The position numbers and the translations under genes were made by a program. This document shows positions 13,896 to 23,786 of a DNA stretch of 64,000 nt, piece by piece. The notes under the pieces are model-generated. The model had not been told where the DNA came from, made no database searches, and worked only from the letters and a program-made list of their open reading frames with translations. The stretch spans positions 1-64,000 of the forward strand of contig CACOHS010000003.1 in assembly GCA_902627055.1 (NCBI GenBank), given 5' to 3'. The DNA comes from an uncultured SAR86 cluster bacterium (lineage in GTDB: Bacteria; Pseudomonadota; Gammaproteobacteria; Magnimaribacterales; D2472). How positions within the stretch are numbered: the first letter of the stretch is position 1; each line of letters starts with the position of its first letter.

Positions 13896-15248
13896 TTGAA
13901 CACTCATACTATAATTCTTGCTGCAGGCAAAGGCACTCGAATGAACACCAATTTGCCAAAGGTAATGCAGCCTCTTGGCGGCATGAGTTTAATTGAACAC
14001 GTAATAAGTACCGCACAAGAAATTAGTAAAAAAATTACCGTTGTTATTGGACATCAAAAAAATCTCTTAAAAGAACATTTAGATGAAATTGATCCTATTA
14101 TTGAAACAGTTAATCAAGAAAATCAGCTTGGTACTGCTCATGCAGTAAAAATTGCTTCTCACTTAATACAAGATGATGAAAGGGTATTGATTTTATATGG
14201 CGATGTTCCATTAATAAGTAATAAAACAATTCAATCACTCCTAGATTCCGAAAACAATTGTACGCTTCTATCTATGATTTTAAGCGATCCAACTGGTTAT
14301 GGAAGAATTGTATCCAATGAAGAAAATCTAGCTTTAAAAATCATTGAGCAAAAAGATGCATCTGAGGATGAAAGAAAAATAAAAGAGGTATTTACTGGTA
14401 TTTTGCTGATTGATGGAAGTCTTCTAAGACCTGCGCTGGAAGAAATTAACAACCAAAATGCAGCCAATGAGTACTATCTTACTGACTTGGTAGAGATACT
14501 TTCTGCAAAAGGGGTTAAAATAAATTGTATTCAAGCTAACCCTACTGAAGTACTAGGGGCAAACAATAAGCATGAATTACAAGAGCTAGAATCGATTTTA
14601 AGAAAAATGAGCGCTGAAAAATTATTAGACCAAGGAGTAACACTCCTAGATAAAACACGCATTGACGTCCGCGGTAAAGTTACTGCAGGAAAAGATTGTA
14701 CTATTGATGTCAATGTTATTTTGGAAGGAGATGTTACCTTAGGCGATAACGTTAGCATTAAATCAAATGTCGTTTTACAAGATGTCTCTATTGGAGATAA
14801 CTCGATAATAGAACCTTTTAGCCACCTTTCATTTGCTAAAGTGGGTTCAAATTGCAATATTGGCCCTTATGCCCGCCTAAGGGAAGGCTCAGAAATAGGC
14901 GATAATGCCAAAATTGGTAATTTTGTTGAGACCAAAAAAACTAAACTTGGAGATGGCGCAAAAGCTAATCATTTAGCTTATTTAGGAGATGCAAATATTG
15001 GCGATAAAACAAATGTAGGCGCAGGGACTATTACATGTAATTATGATGGAACCAATAAACATAAAACAACTATTGGTGAAGAGAGCTTCATTGGAACAAA
15101 TTCTTCCTTGGTTGCGCCAGTTAATATTGGCAAAGGTGCTTATGTTGGAGCGGGCTCTGTAATTACCAAAGATGTACCCGACGAAGCTCTGGCAGTAGGT
15201 CGCGGCAAACAAGTTATAAAAGAAGACTGGGCAAAGAACAAAAAATAG
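13896..15248 (+). CDS. glmU: Bifunctional GlcNAc-1-P uridyltransferase / GlcN-1-P acetyltransferase (TTG start)
   Basis: LAAGKGTRMNTNLPKVMQPLGG; C-terminal left-handed beta helix hexapeptides. Confidence 0.97.
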   Translation: MNTHTIILAAGKGTRMNTNLPKVMQPLGGMSLIEHVISTAQEISKKITVVIGHQKNLLKEHLDEIDPIIETVNQENQLGTAHAVKIASHLIQDDERVLILYGDVPLISNKTIQSLLDSENNCTLLSMILSDPTGYGRIVSNEENLALKIIEQKDASEDERKIKEVFTGILLIDGSLLRPALEEINNQNAANEYYLTDLVEILSAKGVKINCIQANPTEVLGANNKHELQELESILRKMSAEKLLDQGVTLLDKTRIDVRGKVTAGKDCTIDVNVILEGDVTLGDNVSIKSNVVLQDVSIGDNSIIEPFSHLSFAKVGSNCNIGPYARLREGSEIGDNAKIGNFVETKKTKLGDGAKANHLAYLGDANIGDKTNVGAGTITCNYDGTNKHKTTIGEESFIGTNSSLVAPVNIGKGAYVGAGSVITKDVPDEALAVGRGKQVIKEDWAKNKK

Positions 15249-15249
15249 T

Positions 15250-17073
15250 ATGTGTGGAATTATAGGGGCGGCTTCATCTCGCAACGTTGGAAAGTTATTG
15301 GTTCAAGGTTTGCATAAGATGGAGTATCGTGGCTACGACTCAGCAGGTATTGCGCTACATCAAAAAGATAATATTTTTAATCTCAGAACTTTAGGTAAAG
15401 TGAGTTTGCTCGAGGATGAGATGATCGAGCAGCGCCCAAAAAGCAAACTTGGTATTGCTCATACACGTTGGGCAACACATGGTAAACCATCTAAAAAAAA
15501 TGCGCATCCACACGAAAGTGGCGAAGTTAACATTGTTCATAATGGAATTATAGAAAATTATCTTGAGCTCAAAGAAAAATTAGTCCAGGCTGGCTACACT
15601 TTTGAATCAGAGACTGATTCAGAGGTTATTGCGCATTTACTGCATCAACATTTTCAATCGAAGGGTGATTTGCTTGCAGCCATGCATGAGGCCATTAAAG
15701 AATTAGATGGAGCTTTCGCAATAGCAGCTATCCATATCAAAGACAAAAATAGGTTAGTTGTTGCAAGAAATAAAAGTCCGCTTTTGATTGGAGTAGGCCT
15801 GGAGGAAAATTTTGCTGCATCTGATCCGTTAGCATTGTCGCAGCTTACTAATGAATTTGTTTTTCTAGAAGATGGTGATGTTGCAGAAATTACTAAGGAA
15901 AGCTATCAAGTCTTTGATAGAAAAAATTCTCCTATCTCAAGAGATGTAACCGAAATAGATATAGCAGTAAATGCAGTTACCAAAGGTGAGTATTCTCATT
16001 TTATGGAGAAAGAAATATATGAGCAACCTAATGCAGTGGCAAACACTATTGATGGAAAGCTTGGAGACGATGACGTATTAGATAACATATTTGGTTTAGG
16101 CTCATCAGAAGTTTTTAGTAAAATTAAAAGGATTCAATTTGTTGCATGTGGCACAAGTCTTCATGCTGGCAAAGTTGGAAGGTTTTGGTTTGAGCAAATT
16201 GCTAAAATTCCATGTTATGTAGATTTTGCTAGTGAGTACAGATACAGAGATCCGCTGGTTGAAGAAGGCACTTTGTTTGTCACTATTTCACAATCAGGTG
16301 AAACCGCAGACACCCTTGCAGCTCTAAGATATGCACAAGAAAAAGATTATTTAAGTACGCTGTCAATTTGTAATGTTCCCACAAGCTCGTTGGCTAGAGA
16401 ATCAGAGCACGTTCTTTTTACTAATGCTGGTCCAGAAATAGGTGTTGCGTCAACGAAAGCTTTTACTACTCAGCTTGCAGGTTTAATGCTTTTGGCCATG
16501 TCTATTGCTAAAAGCTTAAACAAAGATAAACAAAATAGAAAAAAACTTGTGCACGAGTTAAGAAATCTGCCAAAAGTAATTGAGGAGACTCTAAAACTTT
16601 CTAATGAGATCTTGAGCATTGTTCCCAATATAGCTGATAAGCATAATGCTTTATTTTTGGGCAGAGGAATGTTTTTTCCTATTGTTCAAGAGGGCGCATT
16701 AAAACTTAAAGAAATTTCATATATTCATGCTGAGGCTTATCCTGCAGGAGAGCTTAAACATGGTCCGTTGGCATTAGTCGATGATCAAATACCTGTTGTT
16801 GCACTATCACCAGAAAATACCTTAACTGAAAAATTAGTTTCAAATCTTGAAGAGGTGAAAGCAAGGGGCGGAACCCTTTATGTTTTTGGTGGAGAGAAAG
16901 CAAAAATTAAAATCGAAAGAGGTGAATACATTCAAATGCCGGAGTGCAGCGAGCTATTAGCGCCAATTATTTACACCATTCCACTTCAGATCCTTGCATA
17001 TCATGTTGCTTGTCAAAGAGGCACCGATTTAGATCAACCAAGGAACTTAGCTAAATCCGTTACAGTTGAGTAG
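15250..17073 (+). CDS. glmS: Glutamine-fructose-6-phosphate aminotransferase
   Basis: MCGIIGAAS, SIS domains, C-terminal DLDQPRNLAKSVTVE. Confidence 0.98.
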   Translation: MCGIIGAASSRNVGKLLVQGLHKMEYRGYDSAGIALHQKDNIFNLRTLGKVSLLEDEMIEQRPKSKLGIAHTRWATHGKPSKKNAHPHESGEVNIVHNGIIENYLELKEKLVQAGYTFESETDSEVIAHLLHQHFQSKGDLLAAMHEAIKELDGAFAIAAIHIKDKNRLVVARNKSPLLIGVGLEENFAASDPLALSQLTNEFVFLEDGDVAEITKESYQVFDRKNSPISRDVTEIDIAVNAVTKGEYSHFMEKEIYEQPNAVANTIDGKLGDDDVLDNIFGLGSSEVFSKIKRIQFVACGTSLHAGKVGRFWFEQIAKIPCYVDFASEYRYRDPLVEEGTLFVTISQSGETADTLAALRYAQEKDYLSTLSICNVPTSSLARESEHVLFTNAGPEIGVASTKAFTTQLAGLMLLAMSIAKSLNKDKQNRKKLVHELRNLPKVIEETLKLSNEILSIVPNIADKHNALFLGRGMFFPIVQEGALKLKEISYIHAEAYPAGELKHGPLALVDDQIPVVALSPENTLTEKLVSNLEEVKARGGTLYVFGGEKAKIKIERGEYIQMPECSELLAPIIYTIPLQILAYHVACQRGTDLDQPRNLAKSVTVE

Positions 17074-17083
17074 TTTCGTTTGC

Positions 17084-18199
17084 CTAAATTACTTCCGCAA
17101 GAGAATTTAAACAATATTCAATGTTCTTTTTATTAGAAGATTGTCCCATAAGCCCAATTCGCCATACTTTTCCTGCAAGAACACCAAGACCAGCTCCAAT
17201 TTCGAGACTAAATTCGTTTAAAAGTCTTTGTCTTGATTCTAGATCGTTTACACCATCAGGAATATAAATAGCATTTAATTGAGGTAATCTGTCCTCTTCT
17301 TTTACTAAAAATTCTATATTTAATTTTTCTAGGCCTGCTCGGAGTTGAAGGTGATTTTCTTTATGTCTTTTCCATGAATTTTCTAAGCCTTCTTCACTTA
17401 ACATTACCAAGGCTTCATGTAATCCATATAATGCATTTATAGGCGCAGTATGATGATAAGATCGGCCTCCTTCTCCTTCCCAATATGACATGATTAAGCT
17501 TAAATCAAGAAACCAACTCTTCACTTTTGATTTTCTATTCTTGATTTTTTCCTGTGCAGCAATACTAAAACTAATTGGCGATAAACCAGGAGAAGCAGAC
17601 AAACACTTTTGTGTGCCAGAATAAATTGCATCAATTCCCCACTCGTCTACCTTCAAAGGAACTCCAGCCAAACCAGTTACAGTATCTATAATGGATAAAC
17701 ATCCATTATCATGTGCTAATTTTGTAATTGATTCTGGGTCTGAAAGAACTCCGGTAGAGGTTTCAGCATGAACTGAAGCAACAATTTTTGCATCCGTGTG
17801 TTCATTTAAAGCAGATTCAATTTTATTTAAATCTACTTTTGTTCCCCATTCATCGTCAATAACTATTGGTATTCCACCAAACCGTTCGACATTCTCTTTC
17901 ATTCTTTCGCCAAAGAACCCATTTTTAGCGATAATCACTTTGTCATCAGGCTCAATAAGATTTGCAAAGCAACACTCCATGCCTGCCATGCCAGGACCTG
18001 ATACAGCAAAAGTTAATTCATTCTGTGTTTTAAATGCATATCGAAGTAATTGTTTTGTTTCATCCATCATTTTTATAAAAATAGGATCGAGATGACCAAT
18101 AGTTGGCCTAGCCATCGCTTCCAAAACTCTATCACAAACATCAGATGGACCTGGACCCATTAAAATCCTGTTTGGTGGAATGAATGAATTAACTTTCAT
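17084..18199 (-). CDS. Alanine/serine-glyoxylate aminotransferase family (PLP)
   Basis: RILMGPGPSDV, GTQKCLSASPGLSPISFS PLP-Lys region. Confidence 0.9.
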   Translation of the reverse strand: MKVNSFIPPNRILMGPGPSDVCDRVLEAMARPTIGHLDPIFIKMMDETKQLLRYAFKTQNELTFAVSGPGMAGMECCFANLIEPDDKVIIAKNGFFGERMKENVERFGGIPIVIDDEWGTKVDLNKIESALNEHTDAKIVASVHAETSTGVLSDPESITKLAHDNGCLSIIDTVTGLAGVPLKVDEWGIDAIYSGTQKCLSASPGLSPISFSIAAQEKIKNRKSKVKSWFLDLSLIMSYWEGEGGRSYHHTAPINALYGLHEALVMLSEEGLENSWKRHKENHLQLRAGLEKLNIEFLVKEEDRLPQLNAIYIPDGVNDLESRQRLLNEFSLEIGAGLGVLAGKVWRIGLMGQSSNKKNIEYCLNSLAEVI

Positions 18200-18320
18200 A
18201 ACGATATGATACTAGATAAAGACTTTTCTTTTTAAAATATGGATAAGAAAAAGTTTAAAAAAAAGCATCGGAAGTATAATGGGCAATAAATCTAATGAAC
18301 TGGACAGTTAGGACTAAATA

Positions 18321-18608
18321 ATGGAATTAAATTGGGTGATTTTAGGCTGGTTAATCGACATGATTCTTAATGGTTTTGTTTGGCTTATCATTGCAGCATT
18401 TTCTTTGTTAGTAATTGATGTGACCGACAAATGGACAAGAAAAGCTGTTAAGTTGATGGGTCAAGCTGATGATTGGATAAGAGAATTTATAGAGCACTTA
18501 TTTGAATGGATTTTACAGAAGAATCTTAAAATACTCTCTAGCATTATATTGTTAATTATCTTTGGTATTCTTGCTCAACTAGGAATAATACCTAAGTTGA
18601 TAACTTAA
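18321..18608 (+). CDS. Small hypothetical membrane protein
   Basis: 95 aa with two hydrophobic stretches. Confidence 0.6.
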   Translation: MELNWVILGWLIDMILNGFVWLIIAAFSLLVIDVTDKWTRKAVKLMGQADDWIREFIEHLFEWILQKNLKILSSIILLIIFGILAQLGIIPKLIT

Positions 18609-18626
18609 TATAAAAGGACATTGAAA

Positions 18627-18686
18627 ATGAAATTTAAGGATCGGATCAATTCCACACTGTTACAATCGAACAAGTATGAACAGTGA
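18627..18686 (+). CDS. Micro-ORF (19 aa, MKFKDRINSTLLQSNKYEQ) overlapping the next gene start
   Basis: AAGGA Shine-Dalgarno upstream; TGA overlaps downstream GTG start (GTGA). Confidence 0.35.
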   Translation: MKFKDRINSTLLQSNKYEQ

Positions 18687-19213
18687 ATCCTAGAATATCT
18701 AAAGGGTATTGGATTTGGGGACAGTTCGATACTTATACAACCGATATAATTAATTCCCTTTATCAGGAAATTAATAATAAGCTCAATGGACCTAAATTCG
18801 ATATTCATTTGACTATATCAGGACCATTTAACTATAACGAAGAAATACAAAAAGACACTTTTCAATACATATCTTCTAAGTTTAATGAGATAAATCTTCA
18901 ACTTAAGGGCATTAATAAAACTGATGAATTTTTCAGATCTTTATTTATTGATGTTGGTGAAAATGAAAACTTGAATTCTTTAAAAAATTACATCGACGCC
19001 ACTTTTAATATCAATGCAATAGAATATTTTCCTCACATAAGTCTTTTTTATGGATTAGAGGATGTTAGCGTAAAAAATGAGATTATTAAAAAATTTAAGA
19101 CACCGAATAGTGCCATAATAGATAAAATAAGCATTGCTAGGGTTGATGAGGAAATTAAATCTTGGGAAGTCGTCAGATCTTATTCTCTGATCAAACCCAT
19201 ACAGTCACCTTAG
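18683..19213 (+). CDS. 2H phosphoesterase / cyclic phosphodiesterase-like protein
   Basis: Two H-x-T/S motifs (HLTIS, HISLF). Confidence 0.7.
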   Translation: MNPRISKGYWIWGQFDTYTTDIINSLYQEINNKLNGPKFDIHLTISGPFNYNEEIQKDTFQYISSKFNEINLQLKGINKTDEFFRSLFIDVGENENLNSLKNYIDATFNINAIEYFPHISLFYGLEDVSVKNEIIKKFKTPNSAIIDKISIARVDEEIKSWEVVRSYSLIKPIQSP

Positions 19214-19255
19214 AGTAGAACAAAAAGGAAAAACAATTTTCTTGAAGGATAAAGT

Positions 19256-19942
19256 ATGTTTTTAGCGGTGGGCGCGATTATAATTCTTGCATTGATATTT
19301 GGACCATCTTTGTGGGTGAAGTTGGTTATGAGATGGTATTCATTCGAAAACCCCGAAATGCCAGGCACGGGGGGAGAGCTCGCAAAGCATTTGATCGATC
19401 GATTTTCTTTAAAAGATGTGAAGGTCGAAGTGACTGAGCTAGGAGATCATTATGATCCAATTGAAAAAAAAGTTAGGCTTTTGCAAGAGCATTATGAATC
19501 AAAATCGTTAACTGCAATTGCTATTGCGGCTCATGAGGTTGGACATGCGATTCAGGATCAGCAAGGCGATAAACGACTTGCTACTAGAACAAAGATGGTT
19601 CCTATTGTCGATAAGGTGGCTCGTTGGAGCGTTGCTATTATCTCTTTATCGCCAGTGATTGGCATTATCACGAGGCATCCAATGCCATTTTCTTTATTGC
19701 TTTTACTAGGGCTATCTGGTTTTATCGCTCGCATGATGATTCATGCGGTGACTCTGCCAATTGAATTTGATGCAAGTTTTTCTAAAGCGCTCCCTTTGTT
19801 AAGAGAAGGAAATTATGTATCGCAGTCAGATGAAAAAGCCGTTAGTCGTATTCTGAAGGCAGCATCTCTTACTTATGTGTCAGCTGCGCTAGCTGATATT
19901 TTAAACCTTGGTCGTTGGATGGTTATACTGTCAAGGCGATAA
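19256..19942 (+). CDS. Neutral zinc metallopeptidase family (YugP-like) membrane protein
   Basis: HEVGHAIQD metal-binding motif, flanking TM helices. Confidence 0.85.
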   Translation: MFLAVGAIIILALIFGPSLWVKLVMRWYSFENPEMPGTGGELAKHLIDRFSLKDVKVEVTELGDHYDPIEKKVRLLQEHYESKSLTAIAIAAHEVGHAIQDQQGDKRLATRTKMVPIVDKVARWSVAIISLSPVIGIITRHPMPFSLLLLLGLSGFIARMMIHAVTLPIEFDASFSKALPLLREGNYVSQSDEKAVSRILKAASLTYVSAALADILNLGRWMVILSRR

Positions 19943-19968
19943 AACAATAATTTATTATATAATTATTT

Positions 19969-20574
19969 ATGAACACAATAGAGATTTTTGAATTAACTTT
20001 TGCTCTTAAAGCAGTTCTTTGGGTCGAAGCAATTGTTTACTTGGGCATTGGCATAGTTGAAATTTTTGATGATTTCTTCAGAAAATTACCTTCATGGACA
20101 AAGCTTAATGGGAAACTTAATGCTTATTTGTTTATGGAAGATAAAATGCAACATAAATTCCATGCTGCAATTTGTTTTTTTCTAGGCTTTATTGCACTCA
20201 ATGGAATCATAGAAGGAGCAGTGTCAAGATTCGAAATAGAGCTTTTGTTTATAGGCCTTGCTTTGATAATGATGTTGCTGTGGATGATATTGCCTCCTGG
20301 AAGATTGGCATTATTAATGATGCTTACAAAACCAGAAACATATCTTTCAATAATTATGTTTGTCCTATTCTATGATTTAATAAGAGCAGAAATTTTCTAT
20401 CTTTGTTTGGGATTAAATTTATGGGGACTAATTGTTTATTTTCTTAATACAAGGAAAAATATAAAACCATACACGTATAAGAGATTTCATGATGATGTTG
20501 TTGAAGCCGGCATCCCAGAATCAAGAATTAAAGCAATGGATAAGATGGCAGGCTTTAAAGACATTGAATATTAA
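19969..20574 (+). CDS. Hypothetical multi-pass membrane protein
   Basis: 201 aa ORF with several hydrophobic segments. Confidence 0.6.
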   Translation: MNTIEIFELTFALKAVLWVEAIVYLGIGIVEIFDDFFRKLPSWTKLNGKLNAYLFMEDKMQHKFHAAICFFLGFIALNGIIEGAVSRFEIELLFIGLALIMMLLWMILPPGRLALLMMLTKPETYLSIIMFVLFYDLIRAEIFYLCLGLNLWGLIVYFLNTRKNIKPYTYKRFHDDVVEAGIPESRIKAMDKMAGFKDIEY

Positions 20575-20616
20575 TATAGGTTATGGTTTATTAAATTACG
20601 AGGTGTTTGAATAGTT

Positions 20617-20889
20617 ATGAAATATTTTTATACAGCCTTATTAACTTCATTATTAATTCTTTCTTTATATCTAATTTTTATTAATAATTATTTTGCTTCT
20701 TTGTCTCTTTTTATATTAGGAATTCTATACGTTTTGATGGGGTGGCAACAAAATGCAAAGTTTTATTTTTATATTGGTTTACTTATTTTAGTTATTACTT
20801 TTGTTGGCGAATTTGTCTCTGGTTATATAAATCAAGATACTATAGAAATTTTGCAAAAAACCGTAGAATCTTTACAGTCTAATAATTAA
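20617..20889 (+). CDS. Hypothetical small membrane protein
   Basis: 90 aa hydrophobic ORF. Confidence 0.5.
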   Translation: MKYFYTALLTSLLILSLYLIFINNYFASLSLFILGILYVLMGWQQNAKFYFYIGLLILVITFVGEFVSGYINQDTIEILQKTVESLQSNN

Positions 20890-20927
20890 GCAAAAATAAA
20901 TGTTATTCATTGGAATAAACTTAAACA

Positions 20928-21125
20928 TTGATTAAAAGATTTTTAGATAAATACGGCAGACATTTTTGGGTTATATGCCTAATAGTGACACTTGTGTCTT
21001 TGTATCAATTTATTAAATTAGATGGAGACCTCTTTTTTGTTTTAATGTTCGGCGCTCTTACATATTACTTTTATTTAAAAGGAACAGGAAAATTGAAAGA
21101 TGAAGAAGATCCCTTTGTTGAATGA
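20928..21125 (+). CDS. Hypothetical small membrane protein
   Basis: 65 aa ORF, hydrophobic segments. Confidence 0.45.
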   Translation: MIKRFLDKYGRHFWVICLIVTLVSLYQFIKLDGDLFFVLMFGALTYYFYLKGTGKLKDEEDPFVE

Positions 21126-21165
21126 GATTAAATCAGTGTTTAAACTTAAATAGAAATAAATTTTT

Positions 21166-21270
21166 ATGATTGAGATATTATTTTGGAGTTTAGTAGTGGT
21201 GACATGGTTATCTGTTGGAATGCATGTGACAAAAGAGTTCATAAGATTTTACAGGAGGGCTGATGATTGA
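21166..21270 (+). CDS. 34-aa single-pass membrane micro-protein
   Basis: MIEILFWSLVVVTWLSVGMHVTKEFIRFYRRADD; 3' end overlaps next start at 21263. Confidence 0.4.
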   Translation: MIEILFWSLVVVTWLSVGMHVTKEFIRFYRRADD

Positions 21271-21673
21271 GCCAAATATGAAAAAACCTAGTTTTTTTAG
21301 AAGATCTGTAATGAAAACTGTAAGTGCTTGGAGAAGGGTAATGGATGTCAGATATAATCCGTTAAAGCATATACCTGATCCAAGTTTACAGACTTACTTT
21401 ATGTTAGTTTTGTTTACCATTTGGAGTGTTTTCTTTGGATTCTTGGCTGCAAATTATCTAGGATTTTTTAACTACAATACAATTGTGAGTATTGTCATTC
21501 ATATTGCAATAATTTTGCCCTTGGCATTTACCAATGCAGTCTTTGTTGATGCTGAGAGGGATGGCGCGAAATGGTTGAAGGAATGGCAAGAAGAACAATC
21601 AAGATACAGGCTAGTAAAAAATAGACTTAAAACTAAAAACTTGGTGATATGGAATCCAAACAAAGAGGCATAA
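21263..21673 (+). CDS. Hypothetical membrane protein
   Basis: 136 aa, two TM segments. Confidence 0.55.
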   Translation: MIEPNMKKPSFFRRSVMKTVSAWRRVMDVRYNPLKHIPDPSLQTYFMLVLFTIWSVFFGFLAANYLGFFNYNTIVSIVIHIAIILPLAFTNAVFVDAERDGAKWLKEWQEEQSRYRLVKNRLKTKNLVIWNPNKEA

Positions 21674-21713
21674 TTTTTACTTCAGGATGTTGGAAAAAAT
21701 AAAAACAAATTGA

Positions 21714-22136
21714 ATGGATAAAATTAAAGGAAATTGTGAATGCAAGAAAATTTCTTTTGAAATAGCCCAAAAAATTAAGTACTTTTCTCATTGTCATTGT
21801 TCGCAATGCAGAAGATCCCATGGCTCAGCATTTGGAAGTTTTATCGAGGTAGACGAGCTTTTTTTTAAATACAACTCTGGTACTAATAATATTAAATCTT
21901 ATGCTTCATCTAAAGATTGTCTCAGAATATTTTGTCAGATTTGCGGATCAAATATAATGTTTTTTAATAAAAGGAAGCCTGAAAAATATTATGTTTCCGC
22001 AGGAACATTAAATAAAAATACAATTTTACCTGAAGCCCATCATGTTTTTGTAGGATCAAAAGCGCCTTGGTATGAGATAACCGATAACTTAAAACAGCAT
22101 CTCGAATACCCTAAAGGGTACATTGGAGAAAATTAA
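21714..22136 (+). CDS. GFA/CENP-V family protein (glutathione-dependent formaldehyde-activating-like)
   Basis: GNCECKKISFEI, HCHCSQCRRSHGSAFGSFIEV, C-x-x-C-G-S. Confidence 0.9.
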   Translation: MDKIKGNCECKKISFEIAQKIKYFSHCHCSQCRRSHGSAFGSFIEVDELFFKYNSGTNNIKSYASSKDCLRIFCQICGSNIMFFNKRKPEKYYVSAGTLNKNTILPEAHHVFVGSKAPWYEITDNLKQHLEYPKGYIGEN

Positions 22137-22174
22137 AGCACTTAAACTAACCTATTTAATAAAGGAGAAAATAT

Positions 22175-22630
22175 ATGATGGATACAAATACTTTTGATGA
22201 ATCCAAAGTTGACTGGAAGCCTTTGCCTGGACCTGATGGTGAGCCAACAGATCATATTTCATTGTCTTTTTTAAATGTAGATGAAGAAGCAAAGATAGTC
22301 GATATTTTATTTAAATTTTCTGCTAATGAAAAAATCTTAATGCACAGGCATTGCTCAAATTACAGCACTTTCACCCTAAGTGGAGAGTTGAGAACATATT
22401 TACCTGATGGAACGCTTAAAGATATTCGGCCAGCTGGAGTTTTTAAAGTTGGTGAGCCTGGCGAAGCTCATACAGAAGGCGGCGGTGATCAAGATGTCGT
22501 ATGCTATTTCAGTTTAAGACCTTATTCAGCTAATGACCCAATCTATGAGATTTTAGATGACAATCTGGATGTTTTGCAGGCTATGACTTTCGATGATCTC
22601 AAAGGATTAAACGAAGAATATTCAAAATAA
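22175..22630 (+). CDS. Cupin-domain protein
   Basis: HRHCSNYSTFTLSGELRTYLPDG, EAHTEGGGDQD. Confidence 0.75.
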   Translation: MMDTNTFDESKVDWKPLPGPDGEPTDHISLSFLNVDEEAKIVDILFKFSANEKILMHRHCSNYSTFTLSGELRTYLPDGTLKDIRPAGVFKVGEPGEAHTEGGGDQDVVCYFSLRPYSANDPIYEILDDNLDVLQAMTFDDLKGLNEEYSK

Positions 22631-22655
22631 TAAACAATAAAATACAAACTGCTCA

Positions 22656-23693
22656 GTGAAATTTCCATTTAAAAAAGTTAATTTTTTAGCTTTCTTTTTT
22701 CTCTCCCTTTCTCTTTCATCGGAATCTATGACAGAGCATTCAATCAATCATCAATTAATTAACAGAACTTATCTAAAATATGTTCCCAAGAATATTGATT
22801 ATGAAAATGAGGTTGATTTATTCATAGGACTTCATGGTTATACAGGAACAGCTTCAGGCTTTGAAAAACAAACCACCGGTGGCTTTAATAAAGCAGCAGA
22901 CAAATATAAATTTATAACAATTTATCCTCAGGGCCTCTATTTTAACAGTATAAAAAATGACCCTGCTTCTTTTATTTCCTCCTGGAACGACTTAACAGGC
23001 TCCAGGACGAAAACACCAAATGGCGAGATATGCTTAGTTAATGCAGATATTTATCCACAATACCCAAGCTGCAAAGATGGTGGACGTTGTGCATGGGCAA
23101 GTTGTAGCGATGACCTTGGTTTTATAAAAAAGATAATTGATCGGGCAAAAGAGGATCATCCGATAAGAAATATATATGTTTTAGGTATGAGTAATGGCGG
23201 CATGATGGCTCAAGCTTTGGCATGTAAATATCCAACTATCTTTAAGGGAGTTGTTAATGTTGCAGGCATGCAGCATAAAGATCTTAGTTGCATCCCTGAC
23301 CAGCCAGTAAACTTTATTATATATGGAGGAATAAATGACACAGTAGTGCCCCCAATTAATATCAAGGCCTCAGATGGTTATTTATATGAGCCAATGGATA
23401 ACACTTTTAACGCTTGGTCAGAAAAATTTGAATGCAAATCAATGGAGCAATCGAATTTCAATCAACATGATGATTTTGAAAAAAAAATAGCTTTAGGTTG
23501 TAAGAATAATGTAAAAATTATTAGTCTCTTAAATAAAGATGAGGGACATTTTTGGCCTGGCATTGATAAAAGTGTAGGATTTTGTTTCTCGCAGCCCCAA
23601 TCAGATCTCGATTATTTGGAATGTAATTTTTCAATTTCTAATGAATGGGGAAATGACTTTTTGATCAATTTGTTATTTGACCTTAGAGACTGA
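22656..23693 (+). CDS. Secreted alpha/beta hydrolase, PHB depolymerase / feruloyl esterase-like
   Basis: YVLGMSNGGMMAQALACKYP nucleophile elbow; N-terminal signal-like segment. Confidence 0.8.
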   Translation: MKFPFKKVNFLAFFFLSLSLSSESMTEHSINHQLINRTYLKYVPKNIDYENEVDLFIGLHGYTGTASGFEKQTTGGFNKAADKYKFITIYPQGLYFNSIKNDPASFISSWNDLTGSRTKTPNGEICLVNADIYPQYPSCKDGGRCAWASCSDDLGFIKKIIDRAKEDHPIRNIYVLGMSNGGMMAQALACKYPTIFKGVVNVAGMQHKDLSCIPDQPVNFIIYGGINDTVVPPINIKASDGYLYEPMDNTFNAWSEKFECKSMEQSNFNQHDDFEKKIALGCKNNVKIISLLNKDEGHFWPGIDKSVGFCFSQPQSDLDYLECNFSISNEWGNDFLINLLFDLRD

Positions 23694-23720
23694 ATAAGTT
23701 TAGTTCAAACTGATGAAAAC

Positions 23721-23749
23721 TTGTTTTTGTTGGCTGATTACATTATAAA
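23721..23749 (+). promoter_or_regulatory. Candidate sigma70 promoter for the TonB-dependent receptor
   Basis: TTGTTT (23721-23726), 17-bp spacer, TATAAA (23744-23749). Confidence 0.5.
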
Positions 23750-23786
23750 CATAAGTACATAAATTTAATCTATTGGGGAGATATAG

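Noticed and set aside
23051-23059. Perfect DnaA box TTATCCACA
   Set aside because: Isolated, inside a hydrolase coding sequence, with no other boxes or AT-rich element; likely chance
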